Below are positions 45,072-53,688 of a stretch of 64,000 nt of DNA, in pieces. The notes under the pieces were generated by a model. It made no database searches. It was not told the DNA's origin and worked only from the letters and a program-made list of their open reading frames with translations. The DNA comes from Mesorhizobium koreense (GTDB lineage Bacteria > Pseudomonadota > Alphaproteobacteria > Rhizobiales > Rhizobiaceae), in the NCBI RefSeq assembly GCF_031656215.1, contig NZ_CP134228.1, positions 1,550,001-1,614,000 of the forward strand, written 5' to 3'. The position numbers and the translations under genes are program-made. Numbering within the stretch: the stretch's first letter is position 1; every line of letters starts with the position of its first letter.

Positions 45072-46409
45072 ATGCTACGCCGCAAGGATGCCCAACTGCC
45101 CGGTGGATCGGCGCCTTTTTCCACGAAACGATCGGCCGTTGCCTTGATCGTCGGATTTCTGTTTCTGGGTTTGGCCGGCTGTGGTCATGTGGTGGGCGTC
45201 TTGAAGCCTGTACCGGTTACCGCGCCTGGTACGTCGCGGGTGGACATGCTTGTCGTAACGACGCGCTCGCCGTCGAAGGACCCCGGCCTTCTCTATACGG
45301 GGCTGCGAGACAAGAACTATTCCGTCGACGAGATTTCCGTTTCAATACCGCCGGATTCGGCCCGAAAAGTCGGCGAGGTGCAATGGCCGCGCCGTCTGCC
45401 GCCCAATCCCGAGAAGGATTTCACGACGGTGGCGGTGAAGCGACTGCCGCCGGAAGCCGCCGCCGGCAGGGCCTGGCTGCGTCGCAATTTGCCGAAGAAC
45501 CGGAAGGTCCTCGTCTTCGTCCACGGCTTCAACAACCGCTACGAGGATGCCGTCTACCGTTTCGCGCAGATCGTACACGATTCGAATGCCGATGCCGCGC
45601 CTATCCTTTTCACCTGGCCTTCGGCCGGCAAGCTGTTCGACTACAATTACGACCGGGAAAGCACCATCTACTCGCGCGACGGGCTGGAGACCGTGTTGCG
45701 GCTTCTCGCGGAGGATCCGCAGGTCTCCGAGGTCACCGTGCTTGCCCATTCGATGGGCACATGGCTCACCATGGAATCCCTTCGACAGATGGCGATCCGC
45801 GACGGTCATGTCGCGCCGAAGATCGCGAACGTCATTCTGGCGTCGCCCGATATCGACGTGGATGTTTTCGGGCGCCAGTTCCACGATCTTGGCAGCCGCC
45901 ACCCGAAGTTCACCGTCTTCGTTTCGCAGGACGATCGGGCGCTGGCCGTGTCGCGATTCGTCGCGGGTAATGTGAACCGGCTCGGACAGATCGATCCCGA
46001 GGCCGAACCCTACCGTTCGGAAGCGCAGAAAGACGGCATCACCTTCATCGACCTCACCCGGCTGAAAGCACCCGGCGCCGACCTGAATCACGACAAATTC
46101 GCCGCCAGCCCGCTGATCGTTCGCGCCATCGGCACAAGGCTGGTCAACGGGCAGTCGCTTTCGGAATCACAGATCGGGCTTGGCGACAGCATCACCATCC
46201 TTGCCGCCGGCACGGCCAAGGCGGTTGGGACGGGAGCGGGCCTTCTGGTCAGCACGCCCCTTTCGGTGATCGATCCGACGACGCGCCGCAATCTCGGTAG
46301 CCAGGCTGACGATTTTGCCGGACAACTCGATGCGGCAACCGGACTCAACGGCAGATCCCGGGAATCCTCCGACGCCGATCCAACCATGAAGGCGAAGGAT
46401 GCAAGATAG
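45072..46409 (+). CDS. Lipoprotein alpha/beta hydrolase, DUF900 family
   Basis: A 445-residue protein. Start ATG 45072 (MLRRKDAQLPGG) gives a typical lipoprotein signal: a hydrophobic helix, then lipobox LGLAGCGH with the acylated Cys at about residue 38. DUF900 hydrolase core: VLVFVHGFNNRYEDAVYRFA (oxyanion strand), LFTWPSAGKL, and nucleophile LAHSMGTWL. These esterase-like proteins sit in the periplasm or outer membrane of rhizobia; the substrate is unknown. It is convergent with suhB, 17 bases away. Confidence 0.88.
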   Translation: MLRRKDAQLPGGSAPFSTKRSAVALIVGFLFLGLAGCGHVVGVLKPVPVTAPGTSRVDMLVVTTRSPSKDPGLLYTGLRDKNYSVDEISVSIPPDSARKVGEVQWPRRLPPNPEKDFTTVAVKRLPPEAAAGRAWLRRNLPKNRKVLVFVHGFNNRYEDAVYRFAQIVHDSNADAAPILFTWPSAGKLFDYNYDRESTIYSRDGLETVLRLLAEDPQVSEVTVLAHSMGTWLTMESLRQMAIRDGHVAPKIANVILASPDIDVDVFGRQFHDLGSRHPKFTVFVSQDDRALAVSRFVAGNVNRLGQIDPEAEPYRSEAQKDGITFIDLTRLKAPGADLNHDKFAASPLIVRAIGTRLVNGQSLSESQIGLGDSITILAAGTAKAVGTGAGLLVSTPLSVIDPTTRRNLGSQADDFAGQLDAATGLNGRSRESSDADPTMKAKDAR

Positions 46410-46426
46410 GCGAGGCGTGAGCCTGC

Positions 46427-47230
46427 TCAGCCGGCGGCCTTGATCGGCTTCTTAAGCGTCTTGAGGAGTGCTGCGTGGATCGCCTCGTTGCCGGCGACGA
46501 TGCCGCCGGTATCGAAGATGTCCTGCCCGCCCGCCTTGTCGGTAACGAAGCCGCCTGCCTCGCGGATGATGAGCATGCCGGCAGCCATGTCCCACGGATG
46601 CAACGCATCTTCCCAGAAGCCGTCGAGCCTGCCCGCCGCGACATAGGCAAGGTCGAGAGCGGCCGCACCCATGCGGCGGATGCCGGAGACTTCACCCATA
46701 ACGTTGCGCTGCTCGACCAGATAGCGGCCGTGGTCGCCGCGGCCGAGATGCGGGATGCCGGTGCCGATCACCGCGTCGTTCAGATTGCGGCGTGCCGCGA
46801 CCCGCAGGCGCCGGTCGTTGAGGAAGGCGCCGCCGCCGCGCTCGGCGGTGTAGAGCTCGTCCATGGCCGGGTTGTAGATCAGCCCGGCGACGAGCACGCC
46901 CTGACGCTCCAGCGCGATCGAGACGGCAAAGATCGGAATGCCATGAAGAAAGTTCGTGGTGCCGTCGAGCGGGTCGATGATCCAGCGGTGCTGGTCGTCG
47001 GAGCCTTTGACCGTGCCGCTTTCCTCCATAAGGAAGGAATAGCCGGGCCGCGCCTTCGACAGTTCGTTATAGATGATTTCTTCCGCCTTGCGGTCGGCCT
47101 GGCTGACATAGTCGCCAGGCCCCTTCATCGAAACCTGAAGGTTCTGCACCTCGCCGAAATCACGCGCCAGGGAGCGACCGGCCTTTGTGGCCGCCTGGAC
47201 CATGACGTTGAGCAGCGCGGAACGGGGCAT
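46427..47230 (-). CDS. suhB: Inositol-1-monophosphatase family protein SuhB
   Basis: A 267-residue Mg2+-dependent phosphatase. Metal-binding motifs: a glutamate in FLMEESGTVKG, WIIDPLDGTTNFLHGIP and LHPWDMAAGMLIIREAGG. It starts MPRSALLNVMVQAATKAGR. SuhB hydrolyses inositol monophosphate and in E. coli also assists rRNA antitermination. It lies 117 bases downstream of efp on the same strand, an order common in rhizobia. Confidence 0.93.
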   Translation of the reverse strand: MPRSALLNVMVQAATKAGRSLARDFGEVQNLQVSMKGPGDYVSQADRKAEEIIYNELSKARPGYSFLMEESGTVKGSDDQHRWIIDPLDGTTNFLHGIPIFAVSIALERQGVLVAGLIYNPAMDELYTAERGGGAFLNDRRLRVAARRNLNDAVIGTGIPHLGRGDHGRYLVEQRNVMGEVSGIRRMGAAALDLAYVAAGRLDGFWEDALHPWDMAAGMLIIREAGGFVTDKAGGQDIFDTGGIVAGNEAIHAALLKTLKKPIKAAG

Positions 47231-47347
47231 GGGGGAGCGTCTTTCGTCAGTTGGCCGTCGGCGATCGTATAGCCGCAGTCGACAGGCGGCAGTAGGAAGT
47301 CGGTCCGGTGTCGCTGGAACGGGTCTTCCCGACTGCCGCTTTCCTTA

Positions 47348-47914
47348 TCAATCCGCCCGGCGCAGATAGGTGATCTCGTTCGTGTCGACCACGATCCTTT
47401 CGCCGGCCGAGATGAAGGGCGGCACCAGAACGCGCACCCCGTTTTCAAGCACTGCGGGCTTGTAGGAAGACGCCGCAGTCTGGCCTTTGACGACCGGGTC
47501 TGCCTCGGTGATCTCCAGCGTTACCTGATCGGGAAGCGAGATGCCGATCGGCTTTTCCTCGTAGAGTTCGACGGTTACCGTCATGCCGTCTTGCAGGAAA
47601 GCGGCACGGTCGCCGACGAAATCCTTCTGCAGTTCAAGCTGCTCGTAGCTCTCGGAGTCCATGAAGACAAGCGCTTGGTCCTGCTCGTAGAGAAAAGTGA
47701 AATCCTTCTGCTCGAGCCGCACTTTCTCCACCGTTTCGGCGGAGCGGAAGCGCTCGTTGAGCTTGGTGCCATCGATCAAATTCTTCAATTCGACCTGGTT
47801 GTAGGCGCCGCCCTTGCCGGGCTTGACGGCGTTCGTCTTCACGGCGACCCACAGGCCGCCATTGTGCTCGATGACGTTACCCGGACGGATTTCATTGCCG
47901 TTGATCTTGGCCAT
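47348..47914 (-). CDS. efp: Elongation factor P
   Basis: A 188-residue EF-P of normal length with three beta-barrel domains. The site of the modified lysine is intact ([17 protein letters not shown]34). The C-terminal signature [15 protein letters not shown]-like ending is visible as [17 protein letters not shown] relieves ribosomes stalled at polyproline. No modification enzyme gene (epmA/epmB) is in the window. Confidence 0.95.
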   Translation of the reverse strand: MAKINGNEIRPGNVIEHNGGLWVAVKTNAVKPGKGGAYNQVELKNLIDGTKLNERFRSAETVEKVRLEQKDFTFLYEQDQALVFMDSESYEQLELQKDFVGDRAAFLQDGMTVTVELYEEKPIGISLPDQVTLEITEADPVVKGQTAASSYKPAVLENGVRVLVPPFISAGERIVVDTNEITYLRRAD

Positions 47915-48016
47915 GTCGGTGCTTTCGGATGAGGTTTGATCCCGGATCGCCGCGAGGGGCGATTTTCGGCACGTCCAAGACCATAAAACGCGAAAAGAGG
48001 CAAGAGCGGGCGTTCG

Positions 48017-48985
48017 CTAGCGCAGCTTGTTGGCGCGTTCGATCGCTCGCTTCTGCTCGTCGGTGGAAAGGCTGGAGAAGAACATGTCCATCTGCGGATC
48101 GCTCAGGCCGGCGCGACGGGCAAGCACGTACCAGGCGCCGGCCTCCACCTTGTCGGCCTTGATGCCGATGCCGTTGAGATAAAGCTTGGCTAGGCGGTTC
48201 TCGGCGGCGACGTTCCCGCCGTCGGCCGCCCGCTTCAGCCAGCGGAAGCCGCCTTCGAGGTCGGCGGGACCGCCGCGCCCCTCCACCAGCCATGTGCCGA
48301 GCTCGAGTTCCGCCGTATCGTAGTTCTGGTGTGCGGCGAGCAAGAGCCAGCGGCGCGCTTCCTCGTCGTTCCTGACCTTGCCGCCGATGCCGTTCGCGAA
48401 GGCCTGCGACATCGCATATTGGGCGTCGGCGAGGCCGGCGGCGGCTGCCTTCTCGTAATAGTCGTAGGCCTTTTCCATGCCGTCGACGCTGTCATCCTTC
48501 TCGACGAGCATCTGCGCGTAGTTGAAGGCGGCGAGACGATTGCCGGCGTCGGCCGCCGCCTTCATCAGTTCGGCGGCGCGCTTTTCGTCCTTCGGGACGA
48601 CACTGCCCTCCATCAGATAGAGCGCGTACTGGAACTCAGCGGCCGCCACGCCCTGCGCGGCCGCCTTGCCGTAAAGCTCCGCCGCCTTCTTCTCGTCGCG
48701 CTGCACGCCGAGGCCGCGCGCGTATATCTCGGCGGCCAGGGTCTGCGCGGCGGCGTCGCCTTTCTCGGCGCGCGGCAAGGCGAGGTCGAGAGCGGTTATG
48801 TAAAGACCGCGCTGATACGCGCCGAAAGCCGGGTCCGCCGGCTGCGAGCCGTAGCGCTTCGGGTTGACGTCCGTGGTCGGGTTGACCACCCGGCCGCCGC
48901 GGCTGTCGTCGGTGGCGGCGGCATTCCCCGGCACGAGCGTCAAGAGCAGCATGGCTGCACCGGCGATCTCGGCGGCGCGCTTCAT
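48017..48985 (-). CDS. Sel1-repeat (SEL1/TPR-like) secreted protein
   Basis: A 322-residue protein with a signal peptide (MKRAAEIAGAAMLLLTLVPG) and at least five Sel1 repeats between residues 70 and 290, for example DAAAQTLAAEIYARGLGVQR, AAEFQYALYLMEGSVVPKDE and ENRLAKLYLNGIGIKADKV. The repeats form a helical solenoid for protein contact, probably in the periplasm. Its ATG overlaps the stop of the ThiE-like gene by four bases, so the two are co-translated. This partner choice has no obvious functional explanation. Confidence 0.9.
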   Translation of the reverse strand: MKRAAEIAGAAMLLLTLVPGNAAATDDSRGGRVVNPTTDVNPKRYGSQPADPAFGAYQRGLYITALDLALPRAEKGDAAAQTLAAEIYARGLGVQRDEKKAAELYGKAAAQGVAAAEFQYALYLMEGSVVPKDEKRAAELMKAAADAGNRLAAFNYAQMLVEKDDSVDGMEKAYDYYEKAAAAGLADAQYAMSQAFANGIGGKVRNDEEARRWLLLAAHQNYDTAELELGTWLVEGRGGPADLEGGFRWLKRAADGGNVAAENRLAKLYLNGIGIKADKVEAGAWYVLARRAGLSDPQMDMFFSSLSTDEQKRAIERANKLR

Positions 48986-49647
48986 TTGCCGGCCTCGAAA
49001 CGCGGCGCGCGCTCATCGAGCAGGGCATTGGCGGCGGTCACTTGCCCGGCAGGGTCCGCCTCCTCGCCGAAAACGGCGCTTGAAACCGCCACGAACTCGG
49101 CGCCCGTCGCCGCCACGGCCTCGACCGACGCGACCTCGTTGCCGGCCATGACGATGCAGGGCAGTTCGATCATCTCGGCCCACCAGCCTCCGAGCGAAAG
49201 ATTGCGGGGATGCGGCGCCGGCGTATTGTCGTAGCCGAAGCGGCCGAAAAACATGTAATCGGGTCGGGCCTCGCCGAGTTCGAGCGCATCGTCGCGGCTC
49301 TTCGCGCCGCCCGCGCCGATCATCATGCGGTCCTGGAATTTTTCGATCAGTTCCGCCAATCCGTCCTTGCGTCCCTCGAAATGGATGCCGTCGGCCCCAA
49401 CGCGGCCCGCAACGCGCGTGTCACCCTCGATCATGACGGCGATGCCGTGCGCCTGCGCTATCGGAACGAGGGCTTCGGCGCGGCGCTGGAACACCGCTTC
49501 ACCATCGCCATAGGCCGGCAGGATAAGTGAGGCCACGTCGCCGCCCTCGGTCGCGGCGGCGACGAGAGATTTCAGCTTTGCCGGATCGTCGATCCGCGGC
49601 GCGATCAGGACGATGCGGCAGCGGTTCAATTCTTCTGTTGCCGTCAT
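48982..49647 (-). CDS. Thiamine-phosphate synthase family (ThiE-like) protein
   Basis: A 221-residue TIM-barrel protein (start ATG 49647, MTATEELNRCRIVLIAP). Segments typical for TenI/ThiE are GADGIHFEGRKDGLAELIEK, MIGAGGAKSRDDALELG and PDYMFFGRFGYDNT. The phosphate loop and Mg site are less conserved than in authentic ThiE, so a role outside thiamine synthesis is possible. No thi genes are nearby. Confidence 0.78.
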   Translation of the reverse strand: MTATEELNRCRIVLIAPRIDDPAKLKSLVAAATEGGDVASLILPAYGDGEAVFQRRAEALVPIAQAHGIAVMIEGDTRVAGRVGADGIHFEGRKDGLAELIEKFQDRMMIGAGGAKSRDDALELGEARPDYMFFGRFGYDNTPAPHPRNLSLGGWWAEMIELPCIVMAGNEVASVEAVAATGAEFVAVSSAVFGEEADPAGQVTAANALLDERAPRFEAGK

Positions 49648-49805
49648 GGCGCCCTTTTTCGAGCCTCGATGCTGACCCTGGCCTATGCGAAGCGATCTTG
49701 GTCGCAATGCGGCATACAACATGGACGAGCGTCTTGAACAGACCGATCGGCCTCGCCAAACGAGCCGGAAGCCGTTATGCGTTTCGCGATCAACCGTGCC
49801 CGCCG

Positions 49806-50576
49806 ATGACCGACCTCCTGCAAAATCCACTCTTCTATGCCGTGGCCGTGCCGGCGGTCGTGCTCATCGGCCTGTCGAAAGGCGGCTTCGGCGGGGCGCT
49901 CGGTGTCGTCGGCGTGCCCCTGATGGCGCTGGCCATGCCGCCCGTGCAGGCGGCGGCGATCCTGCTTCCGATACTCATCTTGATGGATATTGCGGCCTTG
50001 TGGGCATGGCGCGGCGTCAGCCGCGACTGGCGGACCTTCCGCATCCTTATTCCCGGCGCCATCGTCGGCATCGGTATCGGCTGGCTGACGGCGGCCGTGG
50101 TCACCGAGGCGGCGGTCAAGCTCATCGTCGGCCTCATCGCCTTCGGCTTCGTGGTCCGATGGTTCTGGCAGAGACATGCGGGAAGCGATCATCCGCGAGA
50201 CCACAATGTTCTCGTCGGCTCATTTTGGGGCGTGGTTTCGGGCTTCACCAGCTTCGTCGCCCATGCCGGCGGACCGCCCTACCAAGTCTATACGCTGCCG
50301 CTCCGCCAGGATCCAAAGCTTTACACCGCGACGAGTGTTGTCTTCTTTGCCGTGGTGAATGCGGTGAAACTGGTTCCCTATTTCGCGCTCGGCGAACTCG
50401 ACACGAGCAACCTGACCGCCGCCGCGATCCTGATGCCGGTTGCCGCCGTCGCTACGGTCGCCGGCGCCGCCATGATCAAGCGCATGCGGGCGGAAGTCTT
50501 CTATCCGATCGTCTACGCACTGATATTCCTGCTGTCGCTGAAGCTGATCTGGGATGGAGCGCTGGCGGTCTGGTAA
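49806..50576 (+). CDS. TSUP (TauE/SafE) family permease
   Basis: A 256-residue protein with eight hydrophobic segments. The family motif GLSKGGFGGALGVVGVPLMA opens the first repeat, and SGFTSFVAHAGGPPYQVYTL the second. TSUP proteins transport sulfite, sulfonates or related organic anions; the substrate here is unknown. The start ATG 49806 follows a GC-rich leader. It is divergent from the ThiE-like gene. Confidence 0.9.
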   Translation: MTDLLQNPLFYAVAVPAVVLIGLSKGGFGGALGVVGVPLMALAMPPVQAAAILLPILILMDIAALWAWRGVSRDWRTFRILIPGAIVGIGIGWLTAAVVTEAAVKLIVGLIAFGFVVRWFWQRHAGSDHPRDHNVLVGSFWGVVSGFTSFVAHAGGPPYQVYTLPLRQDPKLYTATSVVFFAVVNAVKLVPYFALGELDTSNLTAAAILMPVAAVATVAGAAMIKRMRAEVFYPIVYALIFLLSLKLIWDGALAVW

Positions 50577-50598
50577 GGCCCGCCACGTAAAGCGGCGG

Positions 50599-51489
50599 TC
50601 AGCCGTTTGCAATCGTCCTGGCATCGAGGACGGCGCGCGCCCAATCCTCGGGCCGCTCCTGCGGCAGATTATGACCGGCCGCGCGAAATACCCTGTGCTC
50701 ATGCATACCGCCGAACTTCCCGGCATGGTGCGAGGTACCGGAATTCACCCCGTCCGCATCGCCATCTATCGTGATTGTCGGAACGTCGATCGACGGCTGC
50801 GCGCTCAACCGGGTTTCGATGAGCGCATAGGCCGGATCTCCCGATACAAGCCCGAAGCGGTGCCGATAGGAATGGATCACGACCTCGACGAAATCCGGAT
50901 TGTCGAAGGCCGCGGCCGTGCGTTCGAATGTCGGGTCGTCAAATGCCCAATTCGGCGACCACATGCGCCAGAGTTGGCGCGCGACGCCGCGCCTGTCGCG
51001 GGCGAGGCCACGCCGGCCGCGCTCTGAGTGGAAATAATACTGATACCAGAACGTCGCTTCCTCGGCGGCCGATGCGGGCTCCAAGGAGTGGGCGATGTCC
51101 TGGATGTTGTAGGAATTGGCCGAGACCAACGCCTCGACGCGTTCCGGCCAGAGCGCGGCGACGACGCAGGCGGCGCGGCCGCCCCAATCATAGCCGCCGA
51201 GCACGGCACGTTCGAACCCGAGCGCATCCATCAGCGCTTTCAGATCGGCACCGAGGGCCGCCTGCTCGCCGGAGCGCAGCGTCTCGCCGGAGAGAAAGCG
51301 GGTCGGTCCGTAGCCCCTCAGATAGGGGACGACGACCCTCGCGCCGGCTTCAGCAAGCAACGGCGCCGTTTCGGCATAAGCGTGTGCGTCATAGGGGAAG
51401 CCGTGCCCCATGATGCACGGCCAGCCGTCCGCGGGACCATACTGCTCATACGCCACATTCAGGACGCCGGCGTGGATGGTCAAGGTCAT
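50599..51489 (-). CDS. Alpha/beta hydrolase, epoxide-hydrolase/dehalogenase type
   Basis: A 296-residue hydrolase (start ATG 51489, MTLTIHAGVLNVAYEQYGP). The oxyanion strand IMGHGFPYDAHAY and nucleophile elbow LGGYDWGGRAACVVA carry an aspartate, not serine, as nucleophile, which points to epoxide hydrolase or haloalkane dehalogenase chemistry. The catalytic His lies in AAGHNLPQERPEDW. The frame stays open upstream for a long way, but only because it runs antisense to the acyl-CoA synthetase gene. The natural substrate is unknown. Confidence 0.88.
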   Translation of the reverse strand: MTLTIHAGVLNVAYEQYGPADGWPCIMGHGFPYDAHAYAETAPLLAEAGARVVVPYLRGYGPTRFLSGETLRSGEQAALGADLKALMDALGFERAVLGGYDWGGRAACVVAALWPERVEALVSANSYNIQDIAHSLEPASAAEEATFWYQYYFHSERGRRGLARDRRGVARQLWRMWSPNWAFDDPTFERTAAAFDNPDFVEVVIHSYRHRFGLVSGDPAYALIETRLSAQPSIDVPTITIDGDADGVNSGTSHHAGKFGGMHEHRVFRAAGHNLPQERPEDWARAVLDARTIANG

Positions 51490-51675
51490 GCCGATCTTCC
51501 GTAACTTGTAATTTAGCAGGGTGGCGGTTTTCCGAACCATAAGCTTGAGGAGGATCAGGTGCAAAGAGCGGCCAGCATCGCTCCTGACAAGGAATGAGCA
51601 GAATAGTTCGCCATTCTTCCAATGACGGCGCCTTGCGGCTGTGCTTAAAGGCGGCAACGCCCGGAGAGAATGTTC

Positions 51676-53319
51676 ATGTCCGCCAACCCCTACGAGAACG
51701 ACCTCGACAAGAATGCCGCCAACTACCAGCCGCTGACGCCGCTTTCCTTCCTGGAACGCGCCGCCAAGGTCTATCCGGACGTAACAGCCATCGTTCATGG
51801 CAATTTGCGGACCAGCTATCGCGATTTCTATGCGCGTTCGCGGCGGCTCGCTTCGGCGCTTTCCAAACGAGGCATCGGCAAGGGTGACACCGTCACCGTC
51901 ATGCTTGCCAATACCCCGCCCATGCTCGAAGCGCATTTCGGCGTACCGATGACGAAGGCGGTGCTGCATTCGCTGAATACGAGGCTGGATGCAGCGGTCA
52001 TCGCCTTCCAACTCGACCATGCCGGATCGAAGATCGTGATCGTCGACACGGAATTCTCCGGCGTTATGGCCGAGGCGCTGAAGCTGGCGAAGGTCAAGCC
52101 GCTGGTGGTCGATTTCGACGATCCGCAATACGCCGCCGACGCCCCCTATCCGAAGGGCGCACGCATCGGCTCGCTCGACTATGAGGCGTTTCTTGCCGAG
52201 GGCGACCCGGGTTTCGCCTGGTCGATGCCGGACGACGAGTGGGACGCCATATCGCTGAACTACACATCCGGCACGACCGGCAATCCGAAAGGCGTCGTCT
52301 ATCATCATCGCGGCGCGGCGCTGATGGCCTATGCCAACACGGTCCACGCCGGCATGGGCAAGCATTGCGTCTATCTGTGGACGCTGCCGATGTTCCATTG
52401 CAACGGCTGGTGCTTCCCGTGGACGCTCGCCGTGCAGGCGGGAACGCATGTCTGTCTGCGCTGGGTCCGTGCGAGGGCGATGTACGATGCGATCGCCGAC
52501 CATGGCGTCACGCATCTCTGCGGCGCGCCGATCGTCATGGCGACGCTGATCAACGCCGCCGACGGCGACAAACGTGATTTCCCGCAGACGGTTACCTTCA
52601 ACACCGCCGCCGCGCCGCCACCGGAGTCCGTGCTGGCCGGCATGGCCGACGCCGGTTTCGCGGTGACCCATCTCTACGGATTGACCGAGACCTACGGTCC
52701 GGCGGTCGTCAATGAGTGGCATACGGAATGGGACGGGCTCGACAAGGCTGGCCGGGCCGGGCGCAAGGCGCGGCAGGGCGTGCGCTATTCGGCGCTCGAG
52801 GATCTGACGGTGATGGACCCGAAGACGATGGAGAAGACGCCGCCGGATGGAGAGACGATCGGCGAGGTGATGTTTCGCGGCAACATCGTCATGAAGGGCT
52901 ATCTGAAGAACAAGGCGGCGTCGGACGAGGCGTTCGCCGGAGGCTGGTTCCATTCCGGCGATCTGGGCGTGATGCACGCCGACGGCTACATCCAGCTCAA
53001 GGACCGCTCAAAGGACATCATCATCTCCGGCGGCGAGAACATCTCCTCGATCGAGGTGGAGGAGGCGCTCTACAAGCATCCCGCCGTGGCAGCCTGCGGC
53101 GTCGTCGGGCAGCCGGACGAGAAATGGGGCGAGACGCCGGTGGCCTATGTCGAACTGAAGCCTGGCAGATCGGCTACCGAGGCGGAACTCATCGCTCATT
53201 GCCGTGCGCTCCTCGCGCGCTTCAAGTGTCCGAAGACGATCGTCTTTACCGAGATCCCCAAGACCTCGACCGGCAAGATCCAGAAATTCCGGCTGAGAGA
53301 GATGGCAAGGGGTGGATGA
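51676..53319 (+). CDS. Acyl-CoA synthetase (AMP-forming)
   Basis: A 547-residue adenylate-forming enzyme. Motifs: LNYTSGTTGNPKGVVYHH (P-loop), YGLTETYGPAVV, GGWFHSGDLGVMHADGYI and the catalytic lysine in PKTSTGKIQKF. The N-terminus MSANPYENDLDKNAANYQPL fits the family better from ATG 51676, with GGAG nine bases upstream; ATG 51670 would add two residues. It resembles the short- to medium-chain fatty acyl-CoA synthetases of rhizobia. It is divergent from the hydrolase. Confidence 0.93.
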   Translation: MSANPYENDLDKNAANYQPLTPLSFLERAAKVYPDVTAIVHGNLRTSYRDFYARSRRLASALSKRGIGKGDTVTVMLANTPPMLEAHFGVPMTKAVLHSLNTRLDAAVIAFQLDHAGSKIVIVDTEFSGVMAEALKLAKVKPLVVDFDDPQYAADAPYPKGARIGSLDYEAFLAEGDPGFAWSMPDDEWDAISLNYTSGTTGNPKGVVYHHRGAALMAYANTVHAGMGKHCVYLWTLPMFHCNGWCFPWTLAVQAGTHVCLRWVRARAMYDAIADHGVTHLCGAPIVMATLINAADGDKRDFPQTVTFNTAAAPPPESVLAGMADAGFAVTHLYGLTETYGPAVVNEWHTEWDGLDKAGRAGRKARQGVRYSALEDLTVMDPKTMEKTPPDGETIGEVMFRGNIVMKGYLKNKAASDEAFAGGWFHSGDLGVMHADGYIQLKDRSKDIIISGGENISSIEVEEALYKHPAVAACGVVGQPDEKWGETPVAYVELKPGRSATEAELIAHCRALLARFKCPKTIVFTEIPKTSTGKIQKFRLREMARGG

Positions 53320-53393
53320 AGCGCAGGCGTTGCAGCGTTAACTGGCCGCAAGGCATGAAAAATTTCAATTTTCGGTAAGAACCCGATGGTTCG

Positions 53394-53408
53394 TTAACCC
53401 TTCATTAA
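53394..53408. promoter_or_regulatory. Full CtrA consensus box
   Basis: TTAACCCTTCATTAA is a perfect TTAA-N7-TTAA, the CtrA recognition pattern established in Caulobacter and conserved in rhizobia. It lies just upstream of the candidate sRNA at 53430. Confidence 0.65.
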
Positions 53409-53429
53409 GCTTTACGGGCGTTTACTCTC

Positions 53430-53529
53430 GCCATCCAGTGATCTGGATTCTTACCGAGTGGTTGGAGCCACTTTGTTTGACGCCTCCCTGTTAAACTCCT
53501 GAGAGCCGCTCATCCGCGGCTCTTTTTTT
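53430..53529 (+). ncRNA. Candidate small RNA with three hairpins
   Basis: Between acyl-CoA synthetase and rcdA: ATCCAG-TGAT-CTGGAT (53433-53448), AGTGG-loop-CCACT (53457-53472), a linker with CCTCCC and CTCCT (anti-Shine-Dalgarno-like), and a strong terminator hairpin with a T-run (53502-53529). The layout is like known alphaproteobacterial trans-acting sRNAs such as EcpR1, but identity is unverified. The upstream CtrA box would place it under cell-cycle control. Confidence 0.5.
53502..53529 (+). terminator. Rho-independent terminator
   Basis: AGAGCCGC, six-base loop, GCGGCTCT, followed by six further T. It ends the candidate sRNA or the acyl-CoA synthetase transcript. Confidence 0.9.
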
Positions 53530-53567
53530 GCCCCTTTCGGCCCGACTCCGCTGGGCCCGGCGGCATA

Positions 53568-53582
53568 TTAACCCTTTGTTAA
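53568..53582. promoter_or_regulatory. Second full CtrA consensus box, upstream of rcdA
   Basis: TTAACCCTTTGTTAA, again a perfect TTAA-N7-TTAA, about 107 bases before the rcdA start. In Caulobacter CtrA activates rcdA, so the site fits the gene. Confidence 0.7.
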
Positions 53583-53688
53583 ACATGGTCTTGCGTTGGC
53601 GGGCCCTGGGCAGCATGCTGGGGCAATCGGAATCGGGCGGCATTCGGCGCCGGTCCGCGACAGGGAATCAGGCGAAGGACGGCATGAA

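Noticed and set aside
51490-52977. N-terminal extension of the alpha/beta hydrolase to about 790 residues
   Set aside because: The extra part runs antisense through the acyl-CoA synthetase gene and shows no fold. ATG 51489 begins the normal hydrolase.
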